This document shows positions 32,392 through 39,487 of a stretch of 39,487 bases of DNA, piece after piece. The position numbers and the translations under genes are program-made. Below the pieces are notes generated by a model. It was not told the DNA's origin and did not search any database. It saw only the letters and a program-made list of their open reading frames with translations. Source of the stretch: Candidatus Omnitrophota bacterium (GTDB taxonomy: Bacteria > Omnitrophota > Gorgyraeia > Zapsychrales > Zapsychraceae); the NCBI GenBank assembly GCA_029261065.1, contig JAJDCB010000012.1, positions 141,430 through 180,916 of the forward strand. Direction: 5' to 3'. Numbering within the stretch: the first letter of the stretch is position 1; every line of letters starts with the position of its first letter.

Positions 32392-32741
32392 TTGCATAAT
32401 AATAATAGTCCCCATCCGATAAGAAAAGACAATCCCCCAAGAGGTGTAATGGCCCCTAACCATTTAATGCCTGTCGTACTTAGAAGGTATAGGCTTCCTG
32501 AAAACAAGAAAATGCCTGATAGCAAAAATATTCCTGCTAAATTAACTTTAGGATCTTGTAGTTGGATGCTCAACCAAGCAATGACAAATAGGCCAAGAGC
32601 ATGGATGGCATGATACATAACAGCTGTTTTATATACATCGAGATAATGTTCCGTTAGTTTATCACGTAACATATGTGCGCCAAATGCACCTAAACTAACG
32701 GCTAAAAACATCATTAATGAAGCTATTTTTATCCAAATCAT
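32388..32741 (-). CDS. DUF423 membrane protein
   Basis: The 117-residue protein has four predicted helices and DUF423 marks: an opening LMMFLAVSLGAFGAHMLRDKL, then YKTAVMYHAIHALGLFVIAWL, LSGIFLFSGSLYLLSTTG and ITPLGGLSFLIGWGLLLL. YLDVYKTAVMYHAxHALGL is diagnostic (E. coli YgdD). It lies in the inner membrane, with no known role. Its stop overlaps the mtaB start, giving an ATGA-type junction. Confidence 0.93.
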   Translation of the reverse strand: MIWIKIASLMMFLAVSLGAFGAHMLRDKLTEHYLDVYKTAVMYHAIHALGLFVIAWLSIQLQDPKVNLAGIFLLSGIFLFSGSLYLLSTTGIKWLGAITPLGGLSFLIGWGLLLLCK

Positions 32742-32820
32742 ATTTTCTCAAATATAGTTAATTTTTTCTACCCAGTTTCTTCGTGATTCTTAGAGTAAGA
32801 AAGAATATCGTGTTTAATCG

Positions 32821-34095
32821 TTACTTGAGCATTGACGATGTACACCATTCTAAGGCATTCTTAATACCGGTACAAGTAACTTTTACCCGCCAATTAAATA
32901 AGGAATAGTCGGTTTGCCCTTTGCCGTGAAACGTGTTTATGAGTGAAATATTTGTATCTATAGAAGGATCGGTTAGCTTCTCTTCTACTTTGATCTCTTC
33001 TTTTATTATTTCTTCAGGTTTTATTTCAAAAGCATGACGAACATAGCTTCCATTTTTTTGGCGGGCGCTGCATAGGATTTTTGCATTCCGTTTAAGCGCA
33101 AAGGCCATGGAACCCTCAAGTCCATTACGAATAATGATAACACCTCGGTATCCCGCGCGCTCTCCAATCTCAATCATTTTCTCTCCATAAGGAGGATGAA
33201 AGGCTGAGGCAATACAGATATCGGCTCCTACAGGATTTATAAAACGTTCTAATGTGGCTAAAAAAGGTCGCTTAAGAATTTTTTGTCGAATATCAACCCA
33301 GTGATCTAAATTTTCAGAGATATCTTTTTGATTGAGATACCATCCAAAGTCCGGTTGAGGATTTTTAAGGTCTTGCGACGATGTTAAGAAGGTTGCCTTA
33401 ATTTTTTTTCCGATATCCAGTAAATTATTTCCGTATTTAGGTCCGCTATTACGCCCTACTAAAGTCACAACGCGGTACCCTTGAGTTGAGAAAAAATGGG
33501 TCACCAAAGGTGTAATGGCATAGGAATGATCAAACCCATCAAAGGGTTCGGCAAATTGGAGAATAGGTTTTCCTTTTGGGGCGGGATGTTTAAAACCTTC
33601 GGATAAAGTATTCTGAGCACTATCAAGTAATCCTTGGTATTCCTCTGCCGTTTCGTAACGAACACGTAAAATACTGGCGGCAAAACCTTTTAAGAATTCA
33701 CATGGATCTTTAGAGAGGAGAAAAGATCCTAATGTTTTGGATTCTTCGTAGTTTAATATATTATTTTGGCTTAGCGTTGTACAAAGCTTTTGGATGATTG
33801 GGGATGACTGAGGCGCTAGCGTTTCAATGAGTTTGGCTGGATCTGAAAAAGCTTCTGGAAAAAAGACAGTCTCAATTTTTTTCTCAGTTATTGTAGGCCC
33901 TTTTATAAGAAGAGCCCCTAAAAAGGCTCCTAATGCTGCTTCAGTATAATTTTTTGCTTGGATATCTTTAATGATCTCCTCTGTTAATTCTTCACTAAGC
34001 TGCTGGCTTCCACGGCGGCCGACGCCAACGGTTTTGATACCATTAACTATGGAGTTTAAAGGGGTTTTTAAGTTGTTTGTTGAGTGATCTTTCAT
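32821..34095 (-). CDS. TrpD-like (glycosyltransferase family 3) protein lacking the PRPP loop
   Basis: The N-terminal ~100 residues match the helical domain of anthranilate phosphoribosyltransferases (GVGRRGSQQLSEELTEEIIKDIQAKNYTEAALGAFLGALLIKG). The main domain follows the family pattern with a YGNNLLDIG region and PVGADICIASAFHPPYGEKMIEIGERAGYRGVIIIRNGLEGSMAF. The glycine-rich GTGGD loop that binds PRPP is replaced by AEPFDGFDH, so it is unlikely to be tryptophan-pathway TrpD; no trp gene is nearby. A C-terminal extension of about 70 residues (FHGKGQTDYSLFNW) is characteristic of this TrpD-like subgroup. The substrate is unknown. A promoter lies upstream. Confidence 0.78.
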   Translation of the reverse strand: MKDHSTNNLKTPLNSIVNGIKTVGVGRRGSQQLSEELTEEIIKDIQAKNYTEAALGAFLGALLIKGPTITEKKIETVFFPEAFSDPAKLIETLAPQSSPIIQKLCTTLSQNNILNYEESKTLGSFLLSKDPCEFLKGFAASILRVRYETAEEYQGLLDSAQNTLSEGFKHPAPKGKPILQFAEPFDGFDHSYAITPLVTHFFSTQGYRVVTLVGRNSGPKYGNNLLDIGKKIKATFLTSSQDLKNPQPDFGWYLNQKDISENLDHWVDIRQKILKRPFLATLERFINPVGADICIASAFHPPYGEKMIEIGERAGYRGVIIIRNGLEGSMAFALKRNAKILCSARQKNGSYVRHAFEIKPEEIIKEEIKVEEKLTDPSIDTNISLINTFHGKGQTDYSLFNWRVKVTCTGIKNALEWCTSSMLK

Positions 34096-34121
34096 GATTT
34101 TCTATGCTTTTGTATTATAAG

Positions 34122-34150
34122 AGTATAGAGAAAACATTCTTTAAAAGCAA
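34122..34150 (-). promoter_or_regulatory. Predicted promoter for the TrpD-like gene
   Basis: TTGCTT (plus 34145-34150), 17 bases, then TATACT (plus 34122-34127) on the minus strand. A second -10-like TATAAT is at plus 34114-34119. The same TTGCTT -35 is seen before the DUF1456 gene. It is divergent from the Dus-gene promoter. Confidence 0.45.
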
Positions 34151-34183
34151 TATTTTGAGAGGAATTCTATTATTTTCTAATAA

Positions 34184-34211
34184 TTGAATTAAAACGGAAT
34201 TTATGTATAAT
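34184..34211 (+). promoter_or_regulatory. Promoter of the Dus-family gene, predicting a leaderless mRNA
   Basis: TTGAAT (34184-34189), 16 bases, then a perfect TATAAT (34206-34211). Only six bases separate the -10 from the ATG at 34218, so the usual start point coincides with the first codon. No Shine-Dalgarno is present upstream of this ATG. Confidence 0.62.
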
Positions 34212-34217
34212 TGAGCT

Positions 34218-35186
34218 ATGAAAATTGGATCAATAGACATCGAGAAGCCTATTTCGCTAGCTCCCATGGAGGATGTGACAGATGTATGTTTTCGTCAAAT
34301 CTGTAAGAGATTGGGCGCGGACATCGTTTATACAGAATTTACCAGTAGTGAAGCGATTATTCGGGATATTCCAAAGGCGCTGAGAAAGATTGAAATCACT
34401 GAAGAAGAACGTCCTGTTGCCATCCAGCTGTTTGGGGGCGCAAACTCCATGGAAGGTGCTACACGAAAAGCCAGTGATCTTAAACCAGATTTTATCGATA
34501 TTAACTGTGGGTGTTGGGTTAAGAATCATGTGGCGCGCGGTGAAGGGGCAGCCCTGCTTAAAGATTTGCCGCGTTTTGAAGAAATTGTTAAATCAACTGT
34601 TGCGGCAACAAATCTTCCTGTTACGGTTAAGACACGACTGGGTTGGGATTGTGAGAGCATTGTTATATTAGAAGTTGCTAAAATGGTTGAACAAGCAGGT
34701 GCTAAGGCCTTAACCGTTCATTGTCGTACGCGTTCCCAAGGTCACCAAGGAGAAGCGCAATGGCATTGGCTTGAGAAAATAAAAAAAGTTATCTCCATCC
34801 CTTTGTTTGGAAATGGTGATGCCAACACTCCAGAAGATGTGAAAAGAATGTTTGAAACAGGTTGTGATGGTGTTATGATTGGTCGAGGTGCCATTTCAAA
34901 TCCATGGATTTTTAATCAAGCCAAACATTATTTGAAAACAGGTAACCTTTTAGCGGCTCCAACTGTCAGAGAACGAATGGATGTTTGTATTGAACATCTA
35001 AAACTAACTATTGATCGTCGAGGAGTTGGAGGTGTTTTTCCTTTTCGTAAGCATTACGTGGGTTACTTAAAAGGTTTGCCAAATGTCTCTTCTCTACGTC
35101 ATGATTTAATGAGACTTGTTGATTTAGATAAAATTATTGAACGTCTTGATAGATTTGTTGAGCAAAATAAAAATATTGTTGCCTAA
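34218..35186 (+). CDS. tRNA-dihydrouridine synthase (Dus family)
   Basis: Dus enzymes reduce uridine to dihydrouridine in tRNA, using FMN and NADPH. The 322-residue TIM-barrel protein shows PISLAPMEDVTDVCFRQIC, the phosphate and flavin loops VAIQLFGGANS and GNGDANTPEDVKRM, and GCDGVMIGRGAISNPWIF. The active-site motif, normally NxGCP, reads INCGCWVKNHVARGEGAALL: the catalytic cysteine is kept and proline is replaced by tryptophan, as I recall for a Dus subgroup of some non-proteobacterial phyla. HCRTRSQGHQG is the substrate region. The ATG has no Shine-Dalgarno and a -10 six bases upstream. Confidence 0.93.
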   Translation: MKIGSIDIEKPISLAPMEDVTDVCFRQICKRLGADIVYTEFTSSEAIIRDIPKALRKIEITEEERPVAIQLFGGANSMEGATRKASDLKPDFIDINCGCWVKNHVARGEGAALLKDLPRFEEIVKSTVAATNLPVTVKTRLGWDCESIVILEVAKMVEQAGAKALTVHCRTRSQGHQGEAQWHWLEKIKKVISIPLFGNGDANTPEDVKRMFETGCDGVMIGRGAISNPWIFNQAKHYLKTGNLLAAPTVRERMDVCIEHLKLTIDRRGVGGVFPFRKHYVGYLKGLPNVSSLRHDLMRLVDLDKIIERLDRFVEQNKNIVA

Positions 35187-35196
35187 TAAACTTTTT

Positions 35197-36057
35197 ATGA
35201 AAAAAATTTATCTTATCCTAATTCTCTTTCTTTGTCTTATCCCCGCCCCTACTTTTGCTGATACCGTTGAACTTAGAGATGGAAAAATTATTGAAGGAAC
35301 AATTATTTCTGAATCAGAAGATTCGATCATTATGGACACGGGTCTTGGCATGAATGTGAATTACTATTTAGATGAGGTTCATGCCATAAATGATAAGCTC
35401 TTATTCGAGCCGATTATTGAACCTGAGGAAGAGTCTGAGGTCAAATCCTTTTTAAAAATTAAAACCGAAATTCAAGAATCAGCTAAAGAACAAATTAAAA
35501 GGGTTGTTGATACGGGAAAAGCGCGAGAACAGGTTGAAGGTCAGGTTGATACGATGTTAACGGACTTAGGATTGCATAATGATATACGAAAAAAAGTACC
35601 ATCAAACGTAAGAAAAATTCGAAGTTATTTTCAAAATAATCAGCCCTGGCTTTATGAAAAATATCAAATTTATAATGCAGAGTTTGAAAAGATTCAAGAT
35701 GAAGAGTATTATTCCCTTTTTTTAACAATCCTTTATCTGTTATTTTGTTTTCCTCTTTTTATCATTGCAACACGTATGCGTATGACCAATCCTGTTTTAG
35801 CATGGGTCCCCTTCCTCAATCTTATTTTGATGGTTAACATGACAGGTCGATCTATGTGGTATCTTGTTGGGTTATTTATCCCTATTTTACAAATATTATT
35901 ATTAGTTAATATCTGGATGGATATTTCTGGCCATCTTAGACAGTCTAAATGGTTAGGTCTTCTTATTTTATTGCCCGGTATCAATATCTTAATGATTTGG
36001 TATTTAGCTTTTAGTAAATTTCGTGAACCTAAGAGTCAGAGGCTTGGTCGTTTTTAA
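35197..36057 (+). CDS. Membrane protein with N-terminal signal peptide and C-terminal helices
   Basis: The track start at 35137 lies inside the upstream Dus gene; the ATG at 35197 gives a clean signal peptide (KKIYLILILFLCLIPAPTFA) and is preferred, leaving 286 residues. A beta-rich N-terminal part (TVELRDGKIIEGTIISESEDSIIMDTGLG) resembles small SH3/Sm-like domains that open secreted proteins. A helical middle follows (ESAKEQIKRVVDTGKAREQVEGQVDTML). The last ~110 residues have three or four membrane helices (YYSLFLTILYLLFCFPLFIIATRM, MWYLVGLFIPILQILLLVNIWMDI) of a type similar to DUF5684. Its function is unknown. It lies ten bases downstream of the Dus gene. Confidence 0.75.
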   Translation: MKKIYLILILFLCLIPAPTFADTVELRDGKIIEGTIISESEDSIIMDTGLGMNVNYYLDEVHAINDKLLFEPIIEPEEESEVKSFLKIKTEIQESAKEQIKRVVDTGKAREQVEGQVDTMLTDLGLHNDIRKKVPSNVRKIRSYFQNNQPWLYEKYQIYNAEFEKIQDEEYYSLFLTILYLLFCFPLFIIATRMRMTNPVLAWVPFLNLILMVNMTGRSMWYLVGLFIPILQILLLVNIWMDISGHLRQSKWLGLLILLPGINILMIWYLAFSKFREPKSQRLGRF

Positions 36058-36106
36058 TAACGGCATAATTTAAAACTACAAGTGCTCCTACATAAGGAAA
36101 AGAAAC

Positions 36107-37501
36107 ATGGAACAATATGATGTAATCGTTATCGGCTCAGGCGGTGGTGGCAAAATTACCTCTCCTGCAGCTCGTTTGGGTTTAAAAGTAGCCTGTATTG
36201 AGAAAGATAAACTGGGTGGAACGTGTTTAAATCGTGGATGCATTCCCTCAAAGATGCTCATTCATCCGGCTGATGTGGCTGATGAGATTAAGTCGGCTTA
36301 TAAATATGATATTCATAATGATCCTAAGTTTGGAGTGGATTTTGCTCGACTAGTAACTAGGATCTCAAATACCGTTGATCGTGATTCAAGTAGCATTGTG
36401 GCTGGTTATACTAGAAATCCTAATATTGATTATTATCATGAACGCGCTGAATTTGTTTCGAATAAAGTGATTAAAGTTGGTAACAAAGAACTAACAGCAG
36501 ATAACATTTTTATTGGCGTCGGCGCGCGCCCCAATATTCCTAATATTGAAGGTTTAGCAGATACCCCCTATATGACGAGTACGGAAGCTTTAAGAAACAC
36601 CGTATTTCCCAATTCTATGATTGTTCTTGGGGCTGGGTATATTGCTTGCGAATTAGGTCATGCTTATGGGGCCCTTGGTAGCGACGTTACGTTTTTAGTA
36701 AGAAGCCGTTTTTTAAGAGCAGAAGATTCAGAAATTAGTGAAGAGTTTAGTCGAGTTTTTAGTAAAAAATACAATGTGCATTTCGATGCCACACCAACAA
36801 AGGTCGAACATGTCAATGATGTTTTTACAGTCACCTACTGCGACAAAGATAAGAATGAGCATCGATTAAACGCAGATGCTTTACTTGTGGCAACCGGGAT
36901 TGTAACGAATAGTGATACTCTTAATTTACAAAACACAGATATTGAAATAACCGAGAAAGGTTTTATTAAAGTTGATGATCATTTGCAGACAACCGTTAAT
37001 GGAGTCTATGCATTAGGTGATTGTGTGGGAAATTATTTTTTTCGTCATAGTGTGAACTTTGAAGGTGAATATTTGTTTGAGTCTATTTTTAAAGGAGGAG
37101 AGAAAAAGCCCATTAAGTATCCTCCCATCCCTCATGCCGTTTTTGCTAATCCTCAAATTGCAGGTGTCGGCAAAACCGAAGATGAATTAAAAAAAGAAGG
37201 CGTTGATTATGTGGTTGGTGTCAACCCTTATAAGAAGAGTGCTATGGGTATGGCCCTTCTTTCTGATCATGGGTTGTGTAAGGTTCTTATTGATCGAAAA
37301 TCTAGAAAAATATTAGGAGCGCATATTGTGGGTGATGAAGCCTCCAATATGATTCATATGTGTATTGCTTTTATGAATAAAGAAGGCACGTTAGATGACT
37401 TACTTAATATGATTTATATTCATCCAGCTCTTCCAGAAATTGTGCGTAATGCGGCAAGGAATGCAAATGTAGCTTTGCAGGCTTCGATGCAAACAATGTG
37501 A
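36107..37501 (+). CDS. Dihydrolipoamide-dehydrogenase-like flavoprotein
   Basis: This is a class I pyridine-nucleotide disulfide oxidoreductase. Features: FAD-binding VIGSGGGGKITSPAARLGLKVACIEK near the N-terminus, the redox-active disulfide in GGTCLNRGCIPSK (about 40-52), the NAD(P)-binding IVLGAGYIACELGHAYGALGSDVTFLVRS, a second FAD contact in GVYALGDCVG, and the C-terminal catalytic dyad IYIHPALPEIVRNAA. The 464-residue length is normal. No E1 or E2 subunit of a 2-oxoacid dehydrogenase is nearby, so it could also be a mercuric-reductase-like or other disulfide reductase, though an N-terminal metal-binding domain is absent. An AAGGAAAAG site precedes the ATG. Confidence 0.88.
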   Translation: MEQYDVIVIGSGGGGKITSPAARLGLKVACIEKDKLGGTCLNRGCIPSKMLIHPADVADEIKSAYKYDIHNDPKFGVDFARLVTRISNTVDRDSSSIVAGYTRNPNIDYYHERAEFVSNKVIKVGNKELTADNIFIGVGARPNIPNIEGLADTPYMTSTEALRNTVFPNSMIVLGAGYIACELGHAYGALGSDVTFLVRSRFLRAEDSEISEEFSRVFSKKYNVHFDATPTKVEHVNDVFTVTYCDKDKNEHRLNADALLVATGIVTNSDTLNLQNTDIEITEKGFIKVDDHLQTTVNGVYALGDCVGNYFFRHSVNFEGEYLFESIFKGGEKKPIKYPPIPHAVFANPQIAGVGKTEDELKKEGVDYVVGVNPYKKSAMGMALLSDHGLCKVLIDRKSRKILGAHIVGDEASNMIHMCIAFMNKEGTLDDLLNMIYIHPALPEIVRNAARNANVALQASMQTM

Positions 37502-37514
37502 TAATTGGTATGTC

Positions 37515-37787
37515 TTAGTTTACTTCTTCTTTTATTTTGGCTTGAATTTTGAGGGCGTGGATTTCTTTTTGAAATAAGGGTTTGAGGGATTCATTGATCA
37601 TGCGATGACGGCTAACTAGAGGTTTATCTTTAAAGTCGGAAGAAATAATAAAAACAGAATAATGCCCGCCTCCTGATTTGACCGCCTCAGCATGACCGGC
37701 ATGAAGATGAGAATCATCTGTGATTTTAAGTTGATCGATAGTAAAATGGTTTGTGAGCGTTTCTTCAATTTTGTCTTTGGTCGTCAT
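37515..37787 (-). CDS. bolA: BolA-family protein
   Basis: The 90-residue protein has the BolA fold pattern: KIEETLTNHFTIDQLKITDDSHLHAGHAEAVKSGGGHYSVFIISSDFKDKPLVSRHRMINESLKPLFQKEIHALKIQA. HxGH and the RHRxINxxL segment are family hallmarks. BolA proteins work with monothiol glutaredoxins to handle iron-sulfur clusters or act in stress regulation. It is convergent with the flavoprotein gene (13 bases between stops) and divergent from the symporter gene. Only 24 bases separate the latter two start codons, with no Shine-Dalgarno for either. Confidence 0.93.
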   Translation of the reverse strand: MTTKDKIEETLTNHFTIDQLKITDDSHLHAGHAEAVKSGGGHYSVFIISSDFKDKPLVSRHRMINESLKPLFQKEIHALKIQAKIKEEVN

Positions 37788-37811
37788 GAAAGATAGTGTA
37801 ACATAAAACTT
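37788..37811. promoter_or_regulatory. Overlapping divergent -10 elements between bolA and the symporter
   Basis: The 24-base gap contains TACACT on the minus strand (plus AGTGTA, 37795-37800) and TAACAT on the plus strand (37799-37804). Each lies seven bases from its start codon, and they share two bases. Both mRNAs would be leaderless and the two polymerases could not bind together. The -35 regions would lie inside the opposing genes and are weak. Confidence 0.45.
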
Positions 37812-39050
37812 ATGAAAATTTCATTAAATACAAAAATACTTATCGCTGCTGTTTTGGGTGTTACTTGCGGTTTTATTATTGCGGGACTTGGGACGGAAAC
37901 GAAGGCCGCTAGTATTGCTCTTTATTGGTGCGGGCTTGTGGGTGGCCTTTTCGTTAATTTGCTCAAAATGATTTTGATTCCTTTGGTCTTCACCTCCATT
38001 GCTGTTGGTATTGCTAATCTTCGTGAGCATTCTCAGATGGAAAAGGTTTGGAAGCTTTCTCTCTTTTATTATATAAGCACAACAGCATTGGCTGTCATTT
38101 TAGGTTTGAGTGTTGTTAACATTTTTAAACCGGGTGTTGGCTTAGAAATTACGATGTTTAAAGATGCGATGTTAAGTTTTAACACACAATCTTTAACGAT
38201 CTCAGAATTCGCTGAGAATTTTTTATCTCAACTCTTTATTAATCCTTTTGCCGCTATGGCGCAAGGCATGGTATTACCCACCATTACTTTCGCGATTTTA
38301 CTTGGTATTGCATTAGTTGTATCAGGCGAACATAAGGCTCAAGTCGTTATAAAAGGGCTTAATGAATTTTTTGATTTAATTATGATGATAGTGGGATGGA
38401 TTATGGAAATTTTGCCTTATGGCATTTTTGCCTTATTAACCAAATTAGTTGCCACCCAAGACCCCTCTTTATTTGCTGCGTTAGGAAAATTTATTCTAGT
38501 TGTCATTGGAGCAACTCTTTTTCATGGGTTTATCACCCTTCCTCTATTATTGAAAATCTTTACATCACAATCACTTAAAACGTATTATCTGGGCGTTCGA
38601 GAGGCCTTAGTCACAGCCTTCTCCACAAGTTCGAGTTCTGCAACGTTGCCTGTCACCTATCGCTGTATGAAAGACAATTTGGGTGTGAATAAAGATGTGG
38701 CCGGTTTTGTTTTACCATTAGGTGCTACGATCAATATGGATGGTACGGCTATGTATGAAGCTGTTGCCGCTATTTTTATAGCAAATTTGGTTGGATTAGA
38801 TTTAAATATTGCTCAACAACTCATTGTTTTTAGTATGGCCATCTTGGCCTCCATTGGTGCTCCTGGCATCCCAAGTGCTGGTATGGTTACGATGGTGATG
38901 GTTTTGCAAGCCGTTGGTTTACCTGTTGAGGCCGTTGCTATTCTTTATCCGATTGATCGACTTTTGGATGCGGTTAGAACTATGGTTAATGTAAAAGGTG
39001 ATACAATAGGCGCGCTCATTGTCGATAAATACACCTCCTCTTCATCATAA
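37812..39050 (+). CDS. Dicarboxylate/amino acid:cation symporter (DAACS family)
   Basis: This is an inner-membrane, Na+ or H+-coupled transporter of acidic amino acids or C4-dicarboxylates, related to GltP/DctA/GltPh. The 412 residues show about eight helices. The two re-entrant loops and binding motifs are FSTSSSSATLPVT (HP1 serine-rich), GATINMDGTAMYE (the NMDGT cation-binding motif), and ASIGAPGIPSAGM (HP2). The last helix has YPIDRLLDAVRTMVNVKGD, with RTMVNVKGD in the usual position for the second substrate aspartate and asparagine region. Substrate choice cannot be fixed from sequence alone. The start lacks a Shine-Dalgarno and may be leaderless. Confidence 0.94.
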   Translation: MKISLNTKILIAAVLGVTCGFIIAGLGTETKAASIALYWCGLVGGLFVNLLKMILIPLVFTSIAVGIANLREHSQMEKVWKLSLFYYISTTALAVILGLSVVNIFKPGVGLEITMFKDAMLSFNTQSLTISEFAENFLSQLFINPFAAMAQGMVLPTITFAILLGIALVVSGEHKAQVVIKGLNEFFDLIMMIVGWIMEILPYGIFALLTKLVATQDPSLFAALGKFILVVIGATLFHGFITLPLLLKIFTSQSLKTYYLGVREALVTAFSTSSSSATLPVTYRCMKDNLGVNKDVAGFVLPLGATINMDGTAMYEAVAAIFIANLVGLDLNIAQQLIVFSMAILASIGAPGIPSAGMVTMVMVLQAVGLPVEAVAILYPIDRLLDAVRTMVNVKGDTIGALIVDKYTSSSS

Positions 39051-39076
39051 TATATTTTCATCTCATTTAATTTTAC

Positions 39077-39105
39077 TCGACAATGTATGGAAAATCCTGC
39101 ATAAT
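39077..39105 (+). promoter_or_regulatory. Predicted sigma-70 promoter for the PNPOx-like gene
   Basis: TCGACA (39077-39082), exactly 17 bases, then CATAAT (39100-39105): five of six matches in each hexamer. Transcription would start near 39112, leaving a leader of about 16 bases without a Shine-Dalgarno. Confidence 0.6.
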
Positions 39106-39127
39106 AAGTCAAAATTTAACTTATTTT

Positions 39128-39487
39128 ATGACAAAAAACGATCTAAATTTTAACGCTAGGATATTTTTAAAACAACACCCCTTTGGCATTCTTTCGACAA
39201 TATCTCAAACAGTCGATCAATATCCTTATGGTTCGGTTTGCCCCTTTATGTTAGATTTTCAAGCCCGACCGATTATATTTGTCAGCGATATTGCGCATCA
39301 TACAAAGAATTTTAAACACAATGATAAGGTGTGTTTAACCGTTATGGATGAGAGCAAAAAAAATCGACATGAGGGTGCGCGTGTGAGTTATTTAGGGAAC
39401 ATGACACCTCTTAACCAAGATGAATTGGGTTATATGGAAGAAAGATATTTAAGATTATTTCCAGAAGCTAGAACGTATTATCAGGCG
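39128..39487 (+). CDS. PNPOx-like split-barrel flavoprotein (partial, HugZ-like)
   Basis: Not in the track because it runs off the right edge; 120 codons are visible. The translation begins MTKNDLNFNARIFLKQHPFGILSTISQ and continues YPYGSVCPFMLDFQARPIIFVSDIAHHTKNFKHNDKVCLTVMD, then YLGNMTPLNQDELGYMEERYLRLFPEA. This is the FMN-binding split-barrel pattern of the pyridoxamine-5'-phosphate-oxidase-like superfamily, closest to the HugZ heme-utilisation or DUF2470-associated type (GxLSTxSxxxxGYPxGSxxPFxxD). It probably binds FMN or heme; the C-terminal half needed to tell is missing. Confidence 0.8.
   Translation, partial: MTKNDLNFNARIFLKQHPFGILSTISQTVDQYPYGSVCPFMLDFQARPIIFVSDIAHHTKNFKHNDKVCLTVMDESKKNRHEGARVSYLGNMTPLNQDELGYMEERYLRLFPEARTYYQA

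Noticed and set aside
32392-32463. Longer N-terminus of MtaB in the ORF track
   Set aside because: The added 24 residues do not match the family and lie within the DUF423 coding region; MEQKISFYTLGC is the normal start.
32380-32613. Plus-strand ORF across DUF423 and mtaB start
   Set aside because: Antisense shadow with no ribosome-binding site or recognisable family.
35137-35196. Longer N-terminus of the membrane protein after the Dus gene
   Set aside because: It overlaps the Dus gene and would place a signal peptide 20 residues into the chain.

Overview
The window is an AT-rich segment of a Gram-negative bacterial chromosome. A Porin_5-type outer-membrane protein, an LpxD acyltransferase and many signal peptides indicate a double membrane. 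My best guess is Candidatus Omnitrophota or a close relative. The reasons are the GFTLVES prepilin, the cysteine-bracketed PKD repeats, the phoB-phoR-porin-pstSCAB layout and the CDRWC-motif protein. This is inference from family resemblance; no rRNA or tRNA gene is present to test it. Most genes lie on the minus strand as short operons with ATGA-type overlaps. No CRISPR array, insertion sequence or phage gene was seen.

Region 1 (1-7543) is a complete phosphate-starvation block, transcribed right to left: phoB, phoR, a 65-residue unknown protein, a putative porin, pstS, pstC, pstA and pstB (cut by the window edge). Three Pho-box-like sites, built from TGTCAC-type units repeated every 11 bp and followed 10 bp later by a -10 hexamer, precede phoB, the small-ORF/porin pair and pstS. 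The block therefore looks autoregulated. A separate low-affinity Pit transporter at 16.6-17.7 kb has no such box.

Region 2 (7.6-18.2 kb) is a patchwork of an LpxD-family enzyme, a possible decayed miaB fragment, tiny basic proteins, VF530, a half-length DUF1456 protein, secreted proteins, EthD, TPR, RDD, an alkyltransferase-like DNA-repair protein, DUF1772, a peptidoglycan-binding protein, DUF4404, a cupin, a PlsC-like acyltransferase, Pit and an SRPBCC protein. Region 3 (18.2-21.5 kb) is a surface O-acetylation cassette: an SGNH hydrolase, an AlgI-type MBOAT and a membrane-anchored DUF1574/SGNH-like protein.

Region 4 (21.5-29.5 kb) holds SlyD, a VOC protein, PilZ, a 59-residue C-terminal stub of an isoprenylcysteine-methyltransferase-like protein, MAPEG, DUF2237, a three-part redoxin/cytochrome c/copper-monooxygenase-like protein, a CDRWC-motif protein, a six-repeat PKD protein, a prepilin and a DUF1223 protein. 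Region 5 (29.5-34.1 kb) has a coiled-coil protein ending in a TIR-like nucleotide-binding domain with altered key residues, the tRNA-modifying enzyme MtaB, DUF423 and a TrpD-like protein without the usual PRPP loop.

Region 6 (34.2-39.5 kb) is mostly plus strand: a Dus-family tRNA dihydrouridine synthase, a membrane protein, a dihydrolipoamide-dehydrogenase-like flavoenzyme, BolA (minus strand), a dicarboxylate symporter and a partial PNPOx-like gene. Several starts here lack a Shine-Dalgarno sequence and have a -10 element six to seven bases upstream, which suggests leaderless mRNAs. The most unusual items are the TIR-like coiled-coil protein, the Pho-controlled small ORF, the PKD/CDRWC pair and the decayed gene stubs.
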